From NCBI GenBank assembly GCA_032622095.1, contig CP136069.1:88370958-88434957 (forward strand): 64,000 nucleotides of DNA, in the 5' to 3' direction. The position numbers were made by a program, and so were the translations under genes. The notes beneath the pieces were generated by a model that was not told the origin of the DNA, ran no database searches, and saw nothing but the letters and a program-made list of their open reading frames with translations. Within the stretch, counting starts at the first letter, position 1. The number at the start of each line of letters is the position of its first letter. Source of the stretch: Siphonodentalium dalli (lineage: Eukaryota > Mollusca > Scaphopoda > Gadilida > Siphonodentaliidae). This document shows, piece after piece, positions 1 through 10,849 of the stretch.

Positions 1-340
1 CAACAGTTTATATACCTCGATTAGATCTCCTCTAAATATTCGATATTTTAAAGACATCAGATTGAGTCTTGTCTTTCGGTCTCGGTAGCATAGAGTTTTG
101 ATTTGACGAACTAGTTTCGTTGCTTTTCTTTGTATTTCTCTAACACAATGCTTTGATATTTGTGATGTGGACTCCATGCAGAGTTACAGTATTCAATGAT
201 AGGTCTGACCATGCTTATGTAGAGCGATTAGAAAGTGTCGATGTCCAAGTTCGTGAAAGTTCTGTTGACTATGCCGATGATTTGAGAAGCTTTATTGTTT
301 TAGGATATTGTAGGAAGGCTAATCTGGCCGTGTCAAATTG
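1..340 (-). pseudogene. Non-LTR retrotransposon RT, C-terminal fragment
   Basis: Read on the minus strand, the segment gives KASQIIGIVNRTF, then SMVRPIIEYCNSAWSPH, then after a frameshift near 142 IQRKATKLV and YRIFRGDLIEVYKL. This run (region after the RT palm, then 'VRPxxEY', 'IQRxATK' and 'RGDLIEVYK') is the conserved C-terminal block of CR1/jockey-type LINE polymerases. The fragment has an internal stop and a frameshift and runs off the left end of the window, so the 3' end of the element is not visible. It differs from the LINE A/B families at 18-27 kb, which end in a Cys/His zinc motif. I infer a dead copy; the clade is not assigned. Confidence 0.75.
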
Positions 341-1258
341 AGCTATAGCGATGGGATTTCTCGCAGGACAACACATTTCGGGTTTTCGTGGGGTGTGTAT
401 TCGCTGGGTGTCTTATAGTTGCAGTATGTAACTATTATGACCGCGTTAATCGCTTTCGATGTTTATGTATGAACAATGGCTGGGCCATGCACTCTTGGCG
501 GGAACACAATGCCTCCGATTTTCTATCCGAATTTAGAAGCTTTCTGGTGTGGTGAATGAGAAACCTGCAGTAATAAGCCGTAGTTTTTTGCAATAATTTG
601 AAGGATTAATTTTATATTATAATTTATATTTATGGCTAATAATATGATCTTGACGGCGTTACCATTTCTGATAATGGTTTTCTTGTACTATCTACAATTG
701 CTGCCGGCTATACTACCACATTCTGTAATCAAAATGCGGCTCGGTGTCACCTCACGTTTTCGGTAGTTATATGTCCCATTCTCGGTGTGCTTTTTTCATA
801 GTATTTCAATTCGAATATTCTCTACGTTATCAAGTATGCCAGATACATATAAAAGTATAAAATTGAGCATTTATTTGTGGCGGCTCGAAATTACTACCGT
901 TAATAATTTGAACATTCCGTATCCGTACTGCTGTGGTTAAGGAGTCGATTACTTAGGGCATTACTGTACATATACGTCTATAAAGTCGTGACATTGCGAA
1001 ACGCGGTCAATGGGACAGAACATTAGTAACGCAGCCTAACAACGGGGCTCATATAGAAGAAGAAATTAAAAAAATTATAAAAACAAACTAATTCACCAAC
1101 TCAACCAAAGCGAACTATGTAGGTAACGATCCGGGTACTTGAATATGAATGAACTGAATTTATTTCGTCTGATTACAAGGCATATACACCCCGCCGTCCA
1201 TGATGAATTCACACAATGCCATAATTATTAAAGATGGTCTAACTCTTCCAGGCCGCAA
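341..1258. other. Anonymous AT-rich DNA with one short dispersed repeat
   Basis: No coding frame is convincing. Positions about 915-975 match a roughly 110-bp repeat also seen at 35.86-35.96 and 45.53-45.66 kb (shared core GGTTAAGGAGTCGATTA on the plus strand). The rest shows nothing I recognise. Confidence 0.5.
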
Positions 1259-1300
1259 TTAATAACAACAACAATAACAACAATAACAACAACACAATTG
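1259..1300. repeat. (AAC)n-like microsatellite
   Basis: About 40 bases built from AAC and AAT triplets. Confidence 0.85.
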
Positions 1301-1783
1301 TTATTCAACCCGATTTCAAGACTACAATTTAAATTCAGAATTCAGAATTGTTTTTATTCAAATCGCCGGACGTGCCCGGAATACCAGAGTATAGTTATGA
1401 GCACACATCAATATATACATATAGATAATATTGCAAATGAAAACAATATATAGGTCAATAATCGTGTACACGTGCGGAGAGGGTGTGGAGGGGGTTTGGA
1501 TTAGATGTGTGTATAGGGGACTAACATCGGGTCTGGCATAAATCACTGGGGTAAGGTGACAATCGTGCTTCCCGTATAATTTCGCTGTATATGGACGTGC
1601 GTGAGGTGATTTAGGTGGGGGTGCTTCAAGGTTCGCGTGGTTATGCCACAGGGGGCTCCATTAGGCGAAGGGCGTCTCGGATGAACATGCTAAGATTGGT
1701 GAGGATTCTTTTATTTGTGCACGTGAAGAGGGCATTGAGTTTGTGGGCATTGGGACGCGTGTAATAGTATGTATTTTTTTTTT
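1301..1783. other. Anonymous DNA
   Basis: No coding or repeat signal that I recognise. It is GT-rich toward 1480-1640 and ends in a T-run at about 1773-1785. The only longer ORF (1358-1546, minus) is low-complexity and not credible. Confidence 0.4.
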
Positions 1784-1842
1784 TTCGTGGTCACGAATTA
1801 GTTATTTCGTGGCCACAAATTAGTATTTCGTGGCCACAAAAT
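1784..1842. repeat. Short tandem repeat of a palindromic unit (TTTCGTGGCCACAAA)
   Basis: Three consecutive units of about 21-24 bp centre on CGTGGCCACG or CGTGGTCACG. The core is self-complementary, so each unit can form a small stem. Confidence 0.7.
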
Positions 1843-2301
1843 AAAATTCACTGTTACAACAATTCACATCATTACTATAATTACTTCCTATTTCACCCGA
1901 TACGGACCTCATAGTGTAGTAAAGGAAAAACAAATACAGAAATATTAGACTTCAGTACATGCTAATTCTTAACCTTGGGTTGAAATATTTCAACTGGTAT
2001 ATCAAGCTTTCCACTCTAATTTCCTATTTGACATAAAGCTGCCTATATATAAGGTAAGCAATTTTTCAACTTTTGGTTCTAAATTTCCAACTGATGTTGG
2101 GTCAGACATGACATTCCCAACTATTCAAAAGATTGAGACAACCCTATATATAACCACCTCAATCCACACCGCCACTCCCACCCATCCGATCACCCGCCCA
2201 CACACCCTCACATCAAACCACCCTGTCGGCACTTCCGTTTTTATTTAGTAATCGCGTGATTATTACGACCGTCTGCAAGTATACGTTATTTATATTTCAC
2301 T
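1843..2301. other. Anonymous DNA with a C-rich block
   Basis: AT-rich DNA followed at about 2160-2230 by a CA/CC-rich stretch of short CCAC and CACC words. No gene is visible. It ends at a G-run that starts the next repeat. Confidence 0.4.
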
Positions 2302-2960
2302 GGGGGGGGGGGGGTCGTCCAGTGTGACGTCCACCTTGGAATTTTCAACTGCACCCCAACTTTCAACCAGTCCAAACTCACAAGTTTGCGTAATTCCAAT
2401 TGCACGCCACACCTTGGGCATTTTGCAACTCACATGCACCAGGATGGTAACCTATTCTGAATGGATCAGTAATCTGGTGGCCACTATAACCAGGAGAGAA
2501 ACAAAATCCAGCTCGCAGATCGGCCCAGTATGAGAACATTTAGAGATATGAACATGGGAATTGAAAAATCCTAACATCTATAGTGGTCTAACTCCAGGCA
2601 ATTTCACAATGTTTTAAATCTGAACATGGAAATTGCACAATCCTAGCTTCTAGACTGGACTTAAGCTACCCAATTGTTGGACATTTTCAACCTGACATTC
2701 CCCTCTGGTTGGAAACGTTCCAACTGATGGCCATTTCAGGTCAAAATTTTAACAAAAAGTAGGAAAATATGCAAAAGTTTGTCTAAAACAACAAATCCTC
2801 ACTAATAAATTGTTGGAAAATCAAACTATACAAGAATAATTTTAACCAATTGTTGGTGTGAAGTTTCCAATTATATAAGGTTGTGTCAGGCATGAAATTT
2901 GCAACTGTTGAAAATTTTAACCAATGTTGGGACCCCCTGTCGGATCGCCATGTCCTAACT
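2302..2960 (+). mobile_element. Diverged copy of the GGGACGT-TIR repeat family
   Basis: Begins with a G-tract followed by GTCCACCTT and then parallels the intact copy at 15561-16298. Shared blocks include GAATGGATCAGTA, GGTCTAACTCCAGGCAA, AGTCTAAAAC-like and TTGGAAAATCAAACT. The 5' terminal inverted repeat is missing. The 3' side degenerates into AT-rich text ending near CATGTCC, which resembles the family terminus ACGTCCC. No transposase is encoded, so it is a non-autonomous fragment. Confidence 0.7.
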
Positions 2961-3112
2961 TATGCTTGATGCCGAAGTTAAAAGTTTTGTTCATTCTAAA
3001 CTGTAAACCTCCCCAGTATCCTAACCTTAAACGAAATATTATTGTAGATGTTACTAAATAGACGAAGACACCAAGTGCAGCAGTTTGTGTTTAATATATT
3101 ATATATTTTGTG

Positions 3113-3275
3113 TGAATATATCCAGTCATTGTTATTAAACTCTATACGACGATGGTTTCAACAATGTTCGAATCCACAGCAAATATTGAACTACAATTAA
3201 GAGAATATATATGATATACAAGGCCAAATACATGTATTGAGAATAACATTACAAAGATAGAGGAACTTACTGACA
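3113..3275 (+). repeat. Left half of a ~350-bp dispersed repeat, interrupted by a hairpin element
   Basis: Matches 7950-8110 (shared words CAGTCATTGTTATT and AAGGCCAAATACATGTATTG). The copy at 8.1 kb is continuous, while here a ~515-bp hairpin element separates the halves. The right half resumes at about 3793. Confidence 0.85.
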
Positions 3276-3793
3276 TATATTTACATACTAAGTGTTGTCA
3301 TCACTAAATCCAGCATTCTGATTGGTCGGCGCCCACGTGGCTAGTTGCAGTTATTTCTCGGTGAATGCGCAACGGCTTATAACACCAAGCTCATAACACC
3401 ATCGATACATCATTGGGCTTGGAAAGACGAACGCGTAATGTTTTGGGCGCATTTGGACTCGCACAGGATTGACTTAATACATCATCGTGTTTCAATATGA
3501 AGAGAAATTGTTCCTATTAACTTTTGCCAAGGGTGCTATTGGGTATTTTGGGCTGTTTTTGTCACGATACACTTTTCGATTTAAATACATTTACAAAAGT
3601 GGCTTTTTCGCTAAATGTATATAAATATAAGGATTAACGGTCAAGTGGACTATTTTTATGGAGATGTAACCGTGAGGTAAGTGGTCATAACTTGTATGTA
3701 AAACCCTTCGGGTTTTACACAAGTTATGTCCACTTACCTCACGGTTACATCTCCATAAAAACAGTCCACATGACAGTTAATCCTTATATATAA
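3276..3793 (+). mobile_element. Hairpin element copy A (~515 bp)
   Basis: A 5' non-palindromic part starts TTTACATACTAAGTG and contains CGGCGCCCACGTGGCTAG. It is followed by a 165-bp near-perfect hairpin at 3625-3789 whose ends are ATATAAGGATTAAC and GTTAATCCTTATAT, and whose loop is AAAACCCTTCGGGTTTTAC. Two further copies lie at 35025-35540 (minus) and 39884-40396 (plus). The interrupted flanking repeat exists uninterrupted at 7950-8290, so this is a true insertion with AT-rich (ATATA-like) borders. No ORF is present. Superfamily unknown: the outermost ends show only a very short TATAT inverted match. Confidence 0.85.
3625..3789. repeat. 165-bp hairpin in element copy A
   Basis: The arms from AAGGATTAACGG to CATAACTTGT and back differ at only a few positions. 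The apex TGTAAAACCCTTCGGGTTTTACA is a perfect stem with a UUCG-like CTTCGG turn. Confidence 0.95.
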
Positions 3794-3965
3794 TCGGAAT
3801 TGGAGACAATTATCTACATCGATTGAAAAATTTTAACTACGAATTGACGTTCAACTAACGCGATATTCTGGAATCGTTTCGCATATAATAGCAAACGAAT
3901 AGACGGGGCGTGAAAGTATTTGTGTTTGATGCAACAAATCGCGATCAGCCATCCATACTCAGTCA
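3793..3965 (+). repeat. Right half of the interrupted ~350-bp repeat
   Basis: Continues the match to 8115-8290. Shared words include GGAGACAATTAT, CGAATAGACGGGGCGTGAAA and GCAACAAATCGCGATCAGC. Confidence 0.85.
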
Positions 3966-4395
3966 ACAGGTCATTGAGTTCATTTTTAATGCAAAAACTA
4001 ACTTGAAATTATTGCTGAAACATGGGAAAAGAGTGGCACTTGGATTCAAATATTCAAATATTAAGATTAACATTATATATCTCGATTCATGAACCATTTT
4101 CTGTACAAAAGGTGGGGGGGGGGAGGGTATCGATAATTATTGACTTTGAAAGGACGATATATTTTCTCCTGTGCTGACGAGGGACCCATTATCCGGTGAG
4201 TTTTTTGTTCACCGTCTGTTTTGTGCTTTTATTATTGGAAAATATAGCTTTGACTCGACCGATGGACGTTTGATTTTTAAGAATCGGTTCAGGCGTTTGT
4301 GAAGTATGACCGTTAGAAGTGTGGCGGTATCTGAAAAAGTAAACTATACCTTGTTACGTATATATGTATTGTTTAGCGATGCATTGTTTTAAAGT
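3966..4395. other. Anonymous DNA
   Basis: AT-rich, with a G-run near 4113-4126. I see no coding or repeat feature. Confidence 0.4.
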
Positions 4396-4987
4396 GGCGC
4401 GCTCGTTTTAAACTTATGTATATACTTTAAAGGTGGATTATCTCTTTGTAAACATGTATTATATAGTTACCGGGGTATAAAATATTAGATCTGAATCGAA
4501 GACTCCTGTCCGGAAATGCTTCTATCGATTAATATTCATTTTATTTCGAATATTTTCTGGTCTAAAAAGGTGTGGTTGTTTAGCTAACGAGTAATAGTGG
4601 TTACTGTTAACAGAGACCAGAAATTTTATTGTGTAATTTTGTCACCAAAAAAAACGTTAATTATACTCATTATCGCTTATAACTATGAAATAAAAAAATA
4701 CAACCAACCATTCTGGGACATTTGACGTTCGGTACGTAGCCATAGGAACAGGCCAATGCTCTATATTGCTATATGGTATCACCCGCATGGTCTGTTCTAA
4801 AAAATAGACAAATAAACGGTCCCAATAAAATATTCGAAATAAAATCAATATTAATTGATAGAAGCCTTTCCGGACAGGGGTCTTCAGTTCATATTTATTA
4901 TTTTATATCCACGCAACTATTTCAAATTTGTTATTTAAAGAGATAATCCATCTTTAATTTATATTTTACATGTTTATCGAAACGCCC
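4396..4987. mobile_element. Fold-back element (~590 bp) with ~165-bp inverted ends
   Basis: The left arm (about 4396-4560) and right arm (about 4820-4987) are inverted copies. Shared words read GGATTATCTCTTT, AAGACCCCTGTCCGGAAA or AAGACTCCTGTCCGGAAA, and TTTATTTCGAATATTTT. The arms have diverged by substitutions and small indels, so the copy is not very young. The ~260-bp interior has no credible ORF, which fits a MITE or fold-back element. Confidence 0.75.
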
Positions 4988-4989
4988 AT

Positions 4990-5345
4990 GTGTCCGAAGG
5001 AGTGGTTTGAAAGTGTGCCATATGTTATAATTGAAGCCTAGTTTATGCAACTTGAACAAAAGATCGTCCAACAGACGGAATCAAATGCTTTTGTGACGTT
5101 GGATAGTTTGATTTCAGTTACTAACTTACTATAGGGATTTACATGCCCTCTTAAATTGGATGGGAAGTGTCCTTCTAGAAACGATGTTAGATAGGGTGTG
5201 AGGTTATAGTTGTCAAGAATACTAATGATTTTTGAAATAAACGATGCATTACAATTGACCCTACCGCAATTAGCTGTGTGAGCCAATGAGATAATTGCAT
5301 TATACAGCCTGGAGCAATGGTCGCTTCTGCGAACAGGCGGTTAGA
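4990..5345 (-). pseudogene. Two juxtaposed LINE RT fragments in non-native order
   Basis: Reading the minus strand from 5345, the first ~230 bases give RLYNAI, FISKIISILDNYNLTPYL and FLEGHFPSNLRGHV. This matches the late C-terminal region of LINE B (FISDISKILIKYGL and VPSKYTWKHI). The same frame then enters TKAFDSVCW and, after a shift, LLFKLHKLGF, which is RT motif A and its downstream helix. In an intact LINE motif A lies far N-terminal to the other block, so this is a rearranged or doubly truncated copy. The 82-codon ORF at 5038-5286 spans the junction and is fortuitous. Confidence 0.6.
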
Positions 5346-7372
5346 CAAAAAGACTCATTTTTACCGGCTTACTCTATGTCGCTTTGATTTTGTTTTGTAT
5401 AAAAGAGTATTGGTTTCATGTAAGTTGACACAATAAAATAATATAACAGTAACAGAATCCGAAAGCTTCTCTCTGTGGGCTTTTTGGATTAGTAAATTAT
5501 GAAATGTCACGCTGAGCCAGAGAGGTGACAAATGGAAATATGATGAGGGGATTAGGAAGGGCTAGATAAGCTTATTAGTTAAAACTATCAAATCAAACTA
5601 TGTACACATTTGAGATAATGGACCACATAGTGTTATACTATCCAAGGGATGATTTGCTGGGGAAAGAGGGACACTAACAAGGCATATATGACAGCACCTG
5701 TTAAATTCACCTGTTGTCGATTAAGGGCGCCTCTTCCTGGTAGTTTTCGGATTTGTGATGGTTAGATTTGGTACATTATACAGCATTTATTGGTACATTT
5801 TGTGAATAAATGGTATTCATGGCATTTATACGTGGACTTACATACACAAACATTATGACAGACCAATGGAATATTAGGGAACTGTGATATGAAAAATAAT
5901 TTCTCAATATACTGAAACATGTTTGTTCTATACGCGTAATGTGCCAATTATGAAGATTATTAATTGTTATTATAACATTATTTTTTTTAAATTTAAATGT
6001 CTTTATTAATTCCTTAGATATATAAGTCACGTTTTTACATAGCCCATGCACACCCACGTGGCAGGGATAAGGGCGTTCTTTTTGTCTGAAATAAAAGGAT
6101 TATTATATATTGTACAGATGTTGTTCCATAACGTCCTTCTTGGTCATAGGGTGGTCTGCTCTATACGTCATTATGTGAAAATTATTACAAGTTACAACAC
6201 ACAGAGGCTCCATACACACGGTAAACAGTCCCTATATTATTCTAGGACATATATAAACACTATTATAGCAATATATGCCGTATGTATTGGAACCTATGTA
6301 TATGGCATTGCCCCCATTTTCAGTATAGGCGTGGTATTTTCAAATTCTAAATTAGTGACTACGGAGTTAATAAAGAAAAAACAAATATCAGATGCTTTGG
6401 TGTATCGGCAAGGATGGTGGGCTGCTACGTGCGTATAGATATATAGTTTAGTCAAAGAGGTTGAAGGCGGTCGATGACAAAACCATCTCCATATATGATC
6501 AATACGTTCACGTTCATAAGTCCAGTATAGGATCCAATATTGCCCATCTATTAGAATATGTATCATTATCCAGAAAAAAACAATCAGTTATCCAGCAAAA
6601 AAAACAATCAATTATGACATGGAACACTTTTTGATACCAGTATGGTGCATCTTCGAAAAAGTACAAAAAACTGACTACAACGGATGAAAACATACAAGTC
6701 CTCGAATTTGTATCGAAATAGGGAAATTGTATGGTACACCATCGATAAATTGATAGATCGTGCGTCTATTGTGAAGGGATATATTATAATAACATTGAAT
6801 ATTTATTATGTGTTACATATCCAGCTTGACAAGAACAGTGAATATCCGAAATTATCGAACAATTTATCTCAAAATCGACGCCATGTGCAGGTTCATTTTT
6901 CATCATGCTTCGGTGGTAATTTGCCCCAATAAAGAGCTTGTCGTCGCAAATAAACATTGAAACTGAATGTATCTAGCCTTCACTAAAGTACTTGTATCCT
7001 TGCTGTCGCGATTTCAATGAAGTGCCAGTCGAATTGAAGAACAATCCAGCGAAATCTGGTGGTAAGTCCACCAAATTTGAAACACGTCGTTCCTTGTTGT
7101 CAGACATATCGGCGAGTGATGTCTAACCTGCTATAATTCAGTCTGGAAATTTATGGCAGGCGTGGTTATCGCCACTGGGCAGTAGCGTGAATTAGATTGT
7201 TGAAGGTGACTCTTAAGACGGAACATGAAAATCGTTTTCGATGTCTTTTCATGTGCAGTCATGCAAAGACACCCAAGCAGACTATGTTTTCTCGTGTCAA
7301 TAACTGCTGATAGAGAGCTAGCAAGCCCTGTGCCACATCTGTGCGCGCCCTATAATGAAGTCCTTGAATTTG
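5346..7372. other. Anonymous AT-rich stretch
   Basis: Several ORFs of 60-130 codons (for example 6046-6438 plus and 5776-6057 minus) overlap one another on opposite strands. They are rich in Ile, Tyr and Asn and show no domain, so I treat them as chance ORFs. One copy of the AATAAAGAGC motif lies at about 6930. Nothing else is recognised. Confidence 0.4.
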
Positions 7373-7747
7373 TTTTAAAGTGATGTTAAACACTCCAGTA
7401 GGGTGATCAAATAGAAATGGTGAATAACATTCCTCAATTATACAAATATTATATCAAAATTGACAACACACACCGTCATTCTTATATATTATATATTGAC
7501 CCTCGATGGCGAAATAATTTTCGTAAGTTTATCGCCGATAGTTGCGTCCCGAAACTATATTAGTAAATATTTACATTTGAGCGTAGTTCAGACGATGTTT
7601 TTTCTTTGGATTGGTACGGTCGATTTGATTAAGGGTTTCGGGTATATTAGTAGAATGCTACATTCCCACAGTTGACATGGTGCCTGAATACGAACTTACC
7701 AGTTTCACGTATATACCCGAACAAGTGCATAATATGTCTTTAAGCAA
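7373..7747 (-). repeat. ~350-bp dispersed repeat (family R350), copy 1
   Basis: On the minus strand it starts GCTTAAAGACATATTATG and ends GAGTGTTTAACATCACTTTA. Other copies are at 29505-29905, 47788-48150 (minus), 48870-49243 and 49244-49590. Conserved internal words are AGTAAATATTTAC-like, TATTAGTAGAATGCTACATTC and the terminal GTGATGTTAAACACTC. No coding capacity and no tRNA-like promoter boxes were recognised. Confidence 0.75.
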
Positions 7748-7905
7748 AATCTTTGAACATTTTCTAACGAGTTTTCATTTGTCAAAGATATGCCACAAAG
7801 GAATTCAGACCCGAATAGGACTTTGGGTAAAACTGCAGTGTTGTTGACGACAGGCACATTATTTGCTGCGAGTCTCAATATATAGTTAGCGATATCGCAT
7901 CTCAT
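7748..7905 (-). pseudogene. LINE B-type RT C-terminal fragment
   Basis: The minus-strand translation contains VLPKVLFGSEFLCGIS and ENSLENVQRFCLK. It aligns by eye with LINE B (MVLPAGLFGCELLWGIS, KLERIHRFCVK). The frame is cut exactly where R350 copy 1 begins. Only about 50 codons remain. Confidence 0.7.
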
Positions 7906-7949
7906 CCCCTATATTGTATACAAGTATTTGTTCCCCTGAAAGGCGGTGT

Positions 7950-8290
7950 GAAGATATATTCAGTCATTGTTATTCAACTATACGACGTGCCTGCACCAAT
8001 TTTCGAATCGTCAGCAAATATTGATACAATTCAGAGAATATATTATGATGTACAAGGCCAAATACATGTATTGACAATAACGTTACAATGATGTAGAGAA
8101 CTTACCTGGCATATTTTATCGGAATTAGACTCGGAGACAATTATATACCTCGATTGAAAAATTTGAACTACAAAGTGACGTACAACTAATGTGATATCCT
8201 CGAATCGTTTCGCATATAATAGCAAACGAATAGACGGGGCGTGAAAGTATTTGTTTTTTTTGATGCAACAAATCGCGATCAGCTATAATT
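7950..8290 (+). repeat. Uninterrupted ~350-bp repeat (empty site of hairpin element A)
   Basis: Same sequence as 3113-3275 plus 3793-3965, without the 515-bp hairpin element. Around the junction it reads CATATTTTATCGGAATTAG in place of the two borders seen at 3276 and 3793. Confidence 0.85.
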
Positions 8291-8834
8291 AAACTCAATG
8301 TCTTGGGGGTAAATAGTCTGGAGGCCAAGAGATATGTAAATCTAACATTGGTTTATCGAAGTTTAATGGCTTAAGATCTAGTGGGTGCAGAGGCGGTGGG
8401 AAAAAGAACTTTTGATGTAAAATTTCAAGTATAAGATAAAGATCCCCCTACAAAGTCCTGCACGAGAATCTATCAAAATGTTATGTTTATGCAGGACATG
8501 TTGAACATACATTTTAATTCAATATATCACTTTTTACTGTCAACTTCCTGCTTCAATAGACGGTGCATATATGTATGCACGTGATCATTAATTTCGCAAG
8601 TGTTTCAAGTGGATACGTCGCTAGGTTTAGGTACATTATTAAAGGGGAATAACTCGTTCATAATGATCGTAGAATGGTAGTTCGTGTATTTATCGACCTA
8701 TTTCGATACCGGGGACAATTCAAAAGCGAATATTATTAGGTGTATTCTGGAGCGCAAACCGCCATGTGGCTTTAAGGAACATGTATTAACTAAGAAATTT
8801 ACTATTTGTGTTGTCTTTTGAATGTTATATATAG
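8291..8834. other. Anonymous DNA
   Basis: AT-rich. No credible ORF, RNA gene or repeat is recognised. Confidence 0.4.
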
Positions 8835-8955
8835 CGTTCCCCGTCAGAATATACAAAAAGTTCCCAGGGTTTGAACGGGTGGAGTATGATCTGTACGGAC
8901 GTAGCCAATACTGGCCATGCAGGATAGATATTCATGTCATGATCTAGATAACACC
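8835..8955 (-). repeat. ~120-bp dispersed repeat (family R120)
   Basis: Shares CCCAGGGTTTGAACG, GGTGGAGTATGATCT and a CATGACAT-type end with copies at about 36070-36165, 37870-37930, 44115-44205, 44490-44580 and 48215-48300. Strand is relative to the 36.1-kb copy. Function unknown. Confidence 0.65.
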
Positions 8956-9182
8956 AGGGGTCAATACTATGAAACTTTTTCTTTGTAAGAATCTACAATT
9001 GTTTGTAAGAAATAACAATTTATCATTCCGCCAATACTATGAACCTACGATTACAAACATAAATCACAAATAGTACGTGTTCTTTGTATTTACAATTATC
9101 TCCAATCACAAAGAATGTTCGAGTACTATGAAACATAAGTTTTCACACCCTTAACCCGGATAATATATCTATCTATGATACG

Positions 9183-9510
9183 CAGGGACGTGGGAACAAG
9201 GGGTCGATTCACCCCCTCGTGAAAATATTTTGTCAGCTGGAAATCTCAAGTACAACCCACGGGGACGTCCCGACAAGGGGGTTGGGTTATGTTTCTTGCC
9301 CCAAACATTTTATCAACACGTTCAACAGCTGGAAATTTGATACCTGGAACAACATGAATTGGAAATTTTACAACAACAATAGGTTGAACTTGTTCTGTTA
9401 TTCAGTTTTTCCAACAATTTATTAGGGGGTATGTGTTTGTTTTAGACCAACATTTGCATATTTACCACCTTTGGTCAAAAGTTGGGATTGAAATGGCCTA
9501 TATTTAGAAT
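9183..9510 (-). mobile_element. Partial GGGACGT-TIR family copy, minus orientation
   Basis: Starts CAGGGACGTGGGAACAAGG. It carries the blocks CTGTTATTCAGTTTTTCC and TTTTAGACCAACATTTGC, which also occur in the palindrome-arm copy at 13983-14717. The remainder is missing or diverged. A second degenerate terminus with the same order of words recurs at about 9655-9760. Confidence 0.65.
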
Positions 9511-10029
9511 TTGTCAAACCTTAGGGGGTGTCAGCTTGGACGTGAGGTAGCAGTATGTGTTCCTTGTAACTACTGAAATTACCCAATTTATTGAAAGATA
9601 CAACGCTGAGGAACTTGTCTAGAATGTCTATATAGGGTGTCAAACATAAATTGTCGCTTTTCACATCCTTAAACCGGAGTATATAACCATCTGATTCGTA
9701 GGGATGTAGCGCCCCCTTATGAAAATGTGTTATCAATGGAAATCTCATAAACAGGGACATGGCGATAGTGGTCTTGGGAACACGATTACTGGTGAGTAGT
9801 CTGGTGAGTAGTCGCCAAATCGTATGAGTCACAACGTCTCTGACAAAAGTTAGTGATTGATACAAATAGTGAGTGATACTTGCAGTGACGTGACAAGATG
9901 CTCTCTTCGATGCGCCAACGTCGATATCCAACAGTATCCCCCACCCCTCGTGAAATGTAATTGTTTACCCCGGTTGGCTTCTGATTTTCAAGCTGTAACA
10001 GTAAGTTGTCCACCCCCCCCCCCCGTGGG

Positions 10030-10345
10030 TTGGACATACTGACTAAATATGATAACTTAGTGTTAGTCACAAACATTTTGAGTAACTTTGGTCAAGTATT
10101 GGAGTTATTTGCACATAATTCAGCAACTTTAATTTTCGTCTTCCAATTGACTAAGAAAAGTTATGACTAAATCCTGGCAATTTTGACTAATTAGTCGTCT
10201 TGAATCCCCATTTCTTAGTCGTTATGACTAACACCACCCTAGTAATTTTGATTAATGTTATGCCTCAGTCATGTTGGCTGAACTAAGTCAGTCATCCTGA
10301 GGAAAAACGTTTGACTAACATATGTTAGTCATATTGACTAACTTT
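10030..10345. repeat. Block of repeated TTAGTC / GACTAA words
   Basis: About a dozen occurrences of GACTAA or TTAGTC in both orientations lie within ~310 bp, ending in the palindromic pair GTTAGTCATATTGACTAAC. The spacing is irregular, so it is not a simple satellite. No coding frame is present. Confidence 0.65.
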
Positions 10346-10551
10346 TGTTATCAGCGTAGAAAAATACTTTCCTCTTGATATACGATTCCATCGCTATGTG
10401 GAATTTATAGGCATTTTTTTTATTCATAGGGTGCATATGGAAATTATAGGATGGACACCCCATCGCCAATCTGAGCCCATATAGCCACGTCCCTATCTAG
10501 ATTATAAAATATCGGAGCAGTTTGAAATTATAAAATGACCACCACTCCTAT

Positions 10552-10836
10552 TGGTTTGGTTTGGTTTATTAGGGTTTATCGTCGTTCTAGCCGCTAGGCG
10601 TTGTCGTTGTCAAATTTACGGGTGGAGGAAAGACCACGCAGAGACTTGATTTCACCGAGAAATCGTCGCACTGCGTTTAGAAACCACCGACCCCGGAAAT
10701 CAACTGACAAACTTGTCCAGATACACGATTCCGGTCACCCTCCCTATGACGGGGTTCGAACCAGCTTCGTCAGCGCTGGACGGCCTGTGACTGTGTAATG
10801 CACCTAACACTCTACCGACTGGACCACCGGGGGTCC
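10552..10836 (-). mobile_element. tRNA-derived SINE with target-site duplication
   Basis: On the minus strand the head reads GGACCCCCGGTGGTCC, with a box A-like TGGTCCAGTCGGTAGAG (10810-10826) and a box B GGTTCGAACCCC (10751-10762) about 50 bp apart. This is the internal RNA polymerase III promoter layout of a tRNA. The body runs to a 3' tail of (CCAAA)-like repeats. A 13-bp duplication, CCACCACTCCTAT at 10539-10551 and CCATCACTCCTAT at 10837-10849 (one mismatch), brackets it. A related partial copy is at 57.73-57.84 kb. SINEs are mobilised by LINE machinery, but the partner LINE is not identifiable here. Confidence 0.85.
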
Positions 10837-10849
10837 CCATCACTCCTAT

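Noticed and set aside
3625-3789. Bacterial-type terminator or attenuator
   Set aside because: The hairpin is 165 bp, recurs as part of a mobile element, and the window is eukaryotic.
6046-6438. 130-codon ORF
   Set aside because: Overlaps an equally long ORF on the other strand, has no domain and an AT-driven composition; treated as chance.
9521-10076. Overlapping ORFs of 136 and 96 codons
   Set aside because: Lie in degenerate transposon repeats with no motif.
10742-10836. Functional tRNA gene
   Set aside because: Boxes A and B are present but the sequence does not give a full cloverleaf and continues into a SINE body and tail.
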